Program-made: the position numbers and the translations under genes
NCBI GenBank assembly: GCA_003151215.1
Contig: PLXB01000419.1
Location: 1 to 6,515, forward strand
Direction: 5' to 3'
Length of the DNA: 6,515 bases
Source: Ignavibacteriota bacterium
GTDB taxonomy: Bacteria; Bacteroidota; Kapaibacteriia; Palsa-1295
The notes under the pieces: generated by a model
Databases searched by the model: none
Seen by the model: the letters and a program-made list of their open reading frames with translations, nothing else
What the model was told of the DNA's origin: nothing
Shown: positions 1 through 5,000 of the stretch, piece after piece
Numbering within the stretch: the first letter of the stretch is position 1
Layout: each line of letters opens with the position of its first letter

Positions 1-1931
1 TATGTCGGACCTATGCCTTCGACCTTCGTTATTTCCGCAACAGCGTTTTCTTCCTTGATGAGTTTATGCACAGCAAAAGCGCGTGAAGTGGAAAGTTCTT
101 TGTTATGATCGAGTTCACCCATAGCATCTGTTGTTCCTGTGATGGAAACAGTTGAGCCGTCATGAATTGTCTTCGCAACAAATTCCGAGACCATTTTTTT
201 ATTCGTTGAATTGATCTCTGATTTATCAAAATCAAAAACGACAAGGGAGAGACGCGAGATCTCATACGGATTTGTCTCCATTGTTGCAGGAAGATCAACA
301 CTTGAGGAACCGCGTATGCCCTTTGTATCGGTGACATCAAGCCCGCATTTCAGGTTTTCACTGCCTTTAATTGTGGCGGCAAGTTTTTCAGCGGCATGAG
401 TATCGAGTTTCCATCCGATCACTGCCGGTGGCTCACCTGATCCTCCGGCAGAATAGACTTCTTTATTATGAGCGTTCACAGCAAGCTTCCAGGAAGCGAT
501 CGGATCGTGAACACGTACGCTCATTGCAAAAGGCACCGATTCAGGAGTAATAGCATACTCCTTAAATTGAGCATGAACGACGGGAGAGAGAATCGCTTCA
601 TCGTCGGTCAAAATTTCCACGCGGCGATTCTCGGCGATACCTGCAGTATCTTTTTGTGAGGAAGGAATAGTCGGGTTCGAACTGGTTTTGATCTCAATGC
701 GATCGGGCGAGACTGACCAAACATCGGTAAGATATTTCTTTACTGTTTCTGCGCGTGTGTGCGCAAGCGATTTTGATTGCGACGAAGGTACTTCTCTGCC
801 ATCAGTCGTTCCGTTGAGCGTGATTTCCCCTTCCGGATTATCGGTCATACGTTTGCCGATGATATCGAGAATATGATAATAAGCGCCGTGCGAATTATGG
901 GGTAATGCGTTTTCAGAAAATTGCGAGTGCTCAGAAGAGGAGATAAAGTGATAGCGCGGCACAAGATTTTCACTTGCGCTATCAAAAAAAAGATATGGCA
1001 ATATCGGGAAAGTTTCGGTCACCGTCGTTTCATAGACATTTACCGACTTCGGCTCCGCTAAACCTACATAGGCGACAGGAGGCACGGGCTTCTCCGGAGG
1101 CGGTGGGGGCGGAGGGGGCGATGGAGGAGGTGGAGGCTGCGGCGGAACATCTTTATAAAAACTATAACGTAAAGCAACTCCGGCCTGAAAAGTCTGGATC
1201 TTCCAATGATAATCATTTTTCACTTCGGTAAAGGGGAAATAATATTCCACCTCAGGCGCAGCCGTAAGGTCTTTCGAAATCAAAACGGGATAACCCAGCG
1301 CACCTGTTGCGCCAAATGTCTCTTTCAAATTAATGATCGGTCCCGAACCATCGATCTTCGTTGTTGTTAATGTCGAAGGATACGTGACACCGACAGGAGA
1401 GGTAATATGCTCGGACTGTGTGTATGTTGACGACGATGAAAATGGAAAATTTATTGACAATCCGCCGCGCAGATAAAATGCCAAACTTCGAAAGGGAGTA
1501 AATTTCAGCCCGAGTCCAGTAATGATTTCCGGAATTGAAGCAGTATAGGAATTGGTAATATGCAGATACGTATATTGTCCGGAATTGGGATCCAAAATCG
1601 GTTTGTTGCTGGTATTCGCCTCGCCAAAATTTCCGCCGCGCTGCGCAAAGCCCGCACTTCCATAAACATCGAATCTGCCAAATGCCGGAATCTCTCCGAG
1701 TAATCCCGCAGAAAAGCCTTTACCCGTACCATTCGAAAAAACACCGCAGCCTGCATCGCAGCAATATACATTTGCCGTCGTATTATGAAAATTCCATGAA
1801 AAATCTCCGTATGCTCCAAGTCTGAATTTAACGGGCTTTTCTGCATTTTGATTTGCGATCTGCTCCAAGCCTTGGGCATGAAGAACGAGAGTTGGAAAAA
1901 CAATAAGTATGAGAGAAAATATATGCTTCAC
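1..1931 (-). CDS. Outer-membrane beta-barrel protein with two OmpA-type peptidoglycan-binding domains, 3'-partial
   Basis: The frame runs from GTG at 1931 through the left edge without a stop (643 residues visible). Start choice: GTG is the only ATG/GTG/TTG start between the in-frame TAA about 60 bases upstream and the signal peptide. Residues 1-19 form that signal peptide (M-K-H, hydrophobic I-F-S-L-I-L-I-V-F core, L-H-A before Q20). Residues 20-260 alternate aromatic and small residues and end in A-L-R-Y-S-F, as in an outer-membrane barrel. Residues 263-279 are almost all proline. Residues about 310-442 are an OmpA domain: F-F-D at 315-317, G-T-T-D with D377, R393 and N-R-R-V-E-I from 435. 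Residues about 455-555 look like an Ig-like sandwich. A second OmpA domain starts near 560: V-F-D-F-D at 565-569, G-T-T-D with D602, L-S-T-S-R-A with R617. In OmpA-family proteins the Asp and Arg bind diaminopimelate of peptidoglycan. Expected role is anchoring outer membrane to cell wall. No Shine-Dalgarno is seen. Confidence 0.9.
   Translation of the reverse strand, partial: MKHIFSLILIVFPTLVLHAQGLEQIANQNAEKPVKFRLGAYGDFSWNFHNTTANVYCCDAGCGVFSNGTGKGFSAGLLGEIPAFGRFDVYGSAGFAQRGGNFGEANTSNKPILDPNSGQYTYLHITNSYTASIPEIITGLGLKFTPFRSLAFYLRGGLSINFPFSSSSTYTQSEHITSPVGVTYPSTLTTTKIDGSGPIINLKETFGATGALGYPVLISKDLTAAPEVEYYFPFTEVKNDYHWKIQTFQAGVALRYSFYKDVPPQPPPPPSPPPPPPPPEKPVPPVAYVGLAEPKSVNVYETTVTETFPILPYLFFDSASENLVPRYHFISSSEHSQFSENALPHNSHGAYYHILDIIGKRMTDNPEGEITLNGTTDGREVPSSQSKSLAHTRAETVKKYLTDVWSVSPDRIEIKTSSNPTIPSSQKDTAGIAENRRVEILTDDEAILSPVVHAQFKEYAITPESVPFAMSVRVHDPIASWKLAVNAHNKEVYSAGGSGEPPAVIGWKLDTHAAEKLAATIKGSENLKCGLDVTDTKGIRGSSSVDLPATMETNPYEISRLSLVVFDFDKSEINSTNKKMVSEFVAKTIHDGSTVSITGTTDAMGELDHNKELSTSRAFAVHKLIKEENAVAEITKVEGIGPT
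1095..1145 (-). other. Proline-rich linker between barrel and periplasmic domains
   Basis: Codons for residues 263-279 encode fifteen prolines interrupted by one Gln and one Ser; further prolines follow at 282, 284 and 285. Such linkers commonly join an OmpA-type barrel to its periplasmic peptidoglycan-binding domain, holding it at a distance from the membrane. The plus strand is correspondingly G-rich. Confidence 0.9.
1875..1931 (-). other. Signal peptide of the OmpA-family protein
   Basis: Nineteen residues: a short basic start (M-K-H), a hydrophobic core of Ile, Leu, Phe and Val, and a probable signal peptidase I site L-H-A before Gln20. No lipobox Cys follows, so a lipoprotein is unlikely. 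The peptide supports the GTG at 1931 as the start, because the upstream in-frame extension is charged and polar (D-S-E-W-R-H-C-D-Y-D). Confidence 0.8.
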
Positions 1932-1997
1932 GAAAAAGAGATAGTCATTTATGTCATAGTCGCAATGACGCCATTCCGAATCAAAGTATTACAATAT
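1932..1997 (-). other. 66-bp intergenic spacer between the two genes
   Basis: This is the only non-coding stretch in the window. It is AT-rich and holds a possible promoter and two alternative small hairpins, described separately. No strong G+C-rich stem followed by a U-tract is present, so no intrinsic terminator is called. Readthrough from the upstream gene, and hence co-transcription, is possible. Confidence 0.7.
1944..1969 (-). repeat. Overlapping short inverted repeats in the intergenic spacer
   Basis: On the plus strand, GTCAT at 1953-1957 can pair with ATGAC at 1965-1969 (7-base loop), and GTCATT at 1944-1949 can pair with AATGAC at 1964-1969. The two stems share an arm and so exclude each other. 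The stems are short and AT-rich, so a biological role is uncertain. Confidence 0.35.
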
Positions 1998-2011
1998 TTA
2001 TTTCCTAACAA
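1982..2011 (-). promoter_or_regulatory. Possible Bacteroidota-type promoter for the OmpA-family gene
   Basis: Reading the minus strand, a TTG at 2011-2009 is followed after 20 bases by TACTTTG at 1988-1982. The Bacteroidota housekeeping consensus is a TTG-type -33 box and a TAnnTTTG -7 box. Here the -7 box is one base short of consensus, so the match is imperfect. The -33 element would sit inside the last codons of the upstream gene, and the leader to the GTG at 1931 would be roughly 45-50 bases. This is a pattern match only and may be chance in AT-rich DNA. Confidence 0.25.
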
Positions 2012-5000
2012 CGATCCGCTTTGTGGCGCTGAACTCGCCGGCTTCGAAGACGAGTACGTATGTCCCCTCGGCAAGACACGACATATCGAACTCGATGGCG
2101 TATCTGCCGCCCTTCATTTGTTGTGAGCCGTTAAGTATTTCCATGATCTTCGCACCTGAACTACTGAAAACGGTGAATTTCGGACTTACGTCTTCAAAGA
2201 ATTGTATTTCGGTTGTCACTCTTCCAGTTGTCGGATTCGGACGGGGATCGGCAAAGGAATTCTGCCCGCCGTTGAATACGAGAGTGCTGATCGTGCATTT
2301 CGGATCGATCTTTACTGCGCTTGTATCACCTGTCGGAATAGGCTTAATGAACATGATCGAATCACTTGTGAATTTCCTGGGAATTAATATGAGCGAAGAA
2401 ATCGCAGAATCGGGAACATCGAGAAGGAATTTCAATCTCGTGATCTCCCCTTTGATGACACTGTCGCATTTCAAAAGATCAATAGCTACAGTGCCAGGTT
2501 GATTCGTTACAGCCGGTGTGGTGTATTTTGAAGTAGCGCCAAGATACTGCAATGCGTATTTATCATATACAAGGGTATATTTCATATCGATCGGAGTGAG
2601 AGGCATATCACGATCAATCAGCACCGGCACAAAGATCGTATCGCCGATCACGCCACCGATCGTATCGACATGGCCGATGCGCGGATCGAACGAAAGCGTG
2701 AATGGATAAGGCGGTGCAAAACCATAACTATGAATATGTCCCGTATCAACAATAGCGCAGGGCTTATTGGAAAATGCAAAGATCGATGTATCGAATAAGC
2801 TATCGGCACGAGGACAGAATTCTATTGTGAGAATAATTGAGTCCCCCGGCTGCAGAATGAGCGGATAGGGTTTATCCGAAGAAATAATCCGATGGAAAAG
2901 CGGTAAACCCCCAAGCGAGTCAAAACGCATTGGTACAAGCCCCGGATTGCTGACAACGCAAGTGAGATCCTTGCATTTTTTTACCAATACTGTATCGAAA
3001 TCAGTTAATTTCTGAATATGAATTTCCGGATTATCGATGAGAATCCGGCAATGATCTGTACCGGCGATAATATTGAAAAAGACGATCGAATCACTTGCGA
3101 AATCAATATTATCGAGTGTCATCAAAAAGTTTGCCGTATCCCCTCTCGGCAGAAAACGCAGATAGCAGATCGTACCTGCTTTGACATTGCGCGCATTTAT
3201 AAGATCAGCCCATACGCCATCGCTATCGAGAACCGTTGCCTGGTTCGTGTATTGCGATTGAATATCCAAGTACCTGAGTTTCGTCGTATCATAGCCAAGA
3301 TGGAAAAGCATATCAATGATGCTTTGCGGAATGTCGCGCGTGATCATGATCGGGATCACAAGAGTATCGCACGTCGTGATATGGAATGTATCCTGATTGA
3401 TACGGGAAGTATCGAATGCCATTGCATCGCCATATGCCGGAGCAAAACCCTGTCCCGTAACTAATATTGAAGTATCGACTCCATTACATGGGAAACTTGT
3501 AAAGAGATTCAACCGCGCTGAATATTTCTTCGGAGCGCGCGGAAGAAAATTAAAGGTGAGGCAAAGTGTTTCCCCTCGCCGGACTATCCAAGGCAAAGGT
3601 TTGCCCAAACATTCAGCGACGGTAAAGACTCGCTGATCAGGCACAAAAGTTGCGTTCGTAAAAATAATACTGTCTCCGCTCGGATTCGTAAAAGCATCAG
3701 GCACGCTTATACTGACTTTCATAGGAGCAGCATTTACATCCACACGTGTTGTCGGAAATTGTACGAGGACATTATCCGGCAGGAAATTCATTTCTCGCCT
3801 TCCTGAGAGAAAGACGTCAAATTGCTGATTCCATCCGGGGGCATGAGCTATAATATGAATCTGCGCATTCATCGTCAGATTCTCCGGTATCGCAGGAACG
3901 TTCGGGCAAAATGTGATGACAAGCGTATCCTCAGTGTTCGGCGGTATAGTAAACGAGCCGGAAGTTTTTCCGGTCAGCCGTGATTTCCAATGATAGACGG
4001 TTTTATTCGGATTCGGCAAACCGATATCATCGATCCAAACGGAGTCGATGATCATCGTAATAAAATTACTGTTATTGGTTAGCGGTATTTCGCGTTCCTG
4101 ACAATCGCATGGACGAACAAGTCCATAATTAATAAGTTGTACAGGTACGTCGAGCTTTTGGATTATTCCGCTTCCCGTCACAACCCCTGTTTCCTGCTTG
4201 CCGCATGGTGTGTCGAGTGTGACGACAACATTACCGATATAATTTTGTCCGGCAGTCGGTGCAAAACGAACATAGGCGGTGATGGAGTCCCGAGGTCCCA
4301 GCCAAAATGGAAGCACCGGATTTGTCGATAAAAGCGAAAATCCCGCCGGAGTTGCGACTGAGGTTATATGCACAGGTATCGCAGAAATATTTTCGATCGT
4401 AATGCTGTCATCTTTCTGCCAGCCTACTTCGACGGGACCGTAGGTAGTCAGGGGCGTCACGGCAAGTTTCGGAGTCATGCTCGATCCCTGAAGCAGAAGC
4501 TGGTAGTTCGTGCCGTCGGAAAGATTGATCTGAATGTATGCACGGTCGGCACGATCGGCAATGATATCGCTCGGGCAATACTGAACATTGTAAATAAAAC
4601 TATTCTTATCAGCAAAAGGACCGATCGGTATATGATCGAGCAGTGTAAATTTCCCGCTCGGATCGTTCAATGCATCACCGGTTATTGTGACAGGAAGTCC
4701 GGAAATATTTGTCACCGTATCGTTCGATGTCCGGCATTCACATCCTAACACATTTTCTATATCGGTAAATGGGGGACCGAATTGGAAGTTCTCAAATACT
4801 CCTGTTCCGCTGATAGGAATACATATCGTGCCGTAACATTGAAGATCGAAGATACACAGAGTATCGTAATATGTTTTCGGTTCTCTGGGACGAAACTCAA
4901 TAGTGATATTCGAAGACTGTCCCGGATTCAACCCAAATGTTTTTCCGCCGGTGATCGTAAATACATCGCCGACTTTTAAGTACGACGACATGCTCCGCGG

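Noticed and set aside
29..340. Minus-strand open frame of 103 codons at the left edge
   Set aside because: It lies in another frame within the second OmpA domain. The OmpA motifs (V-F-D-F-D, G-T-T-D, L-S-T-S-R-A) belong to the frame from 1931.
984..991. Eight-A run on the plus strand (T8 in the sense strand) in the first OmpA domain, and a seven-base run at 194-200, as phase-variation or frameshift sites
   Set aside because: Both are intact in frame and encode expected residues (L-F-F-D and N-K-K-M). No alternative product or stimulatory structure is visible, so nothing beyond coding is supported.
1505..1903. Minus-strand open frame of 132 codons beginning with ATG
   Set aside because: It is an out-of-frame shadow of the OmpA-family gene. 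The overlapping frame from 1931 has a signal peptide and barrel-like sequence, whereas this one has no recognisable composition.
1932..1997. Intrinsic terminator between the genes
   Set aside because: The only stems are five or six AT-rich base pairs, and the nearby T-rich stretch (TCTCTTTTTC) does not directly follow a stable stem.
2023..2502. Plus-strand open frame of 159 codons
   Set aside because: It lies antisense to the T9SS sorting tail and the second cohesin-like module, whose protein sequence is clearly conserved in type. Its own translation shows no domain.
3018..3464. Plus-strand open frame of 148 codons
   Set aside because: It is antisense to the first cohesin-like module. Its Arg/Ile/Asp-rich translation reflects the GATCG-type codons of the opposite strand.
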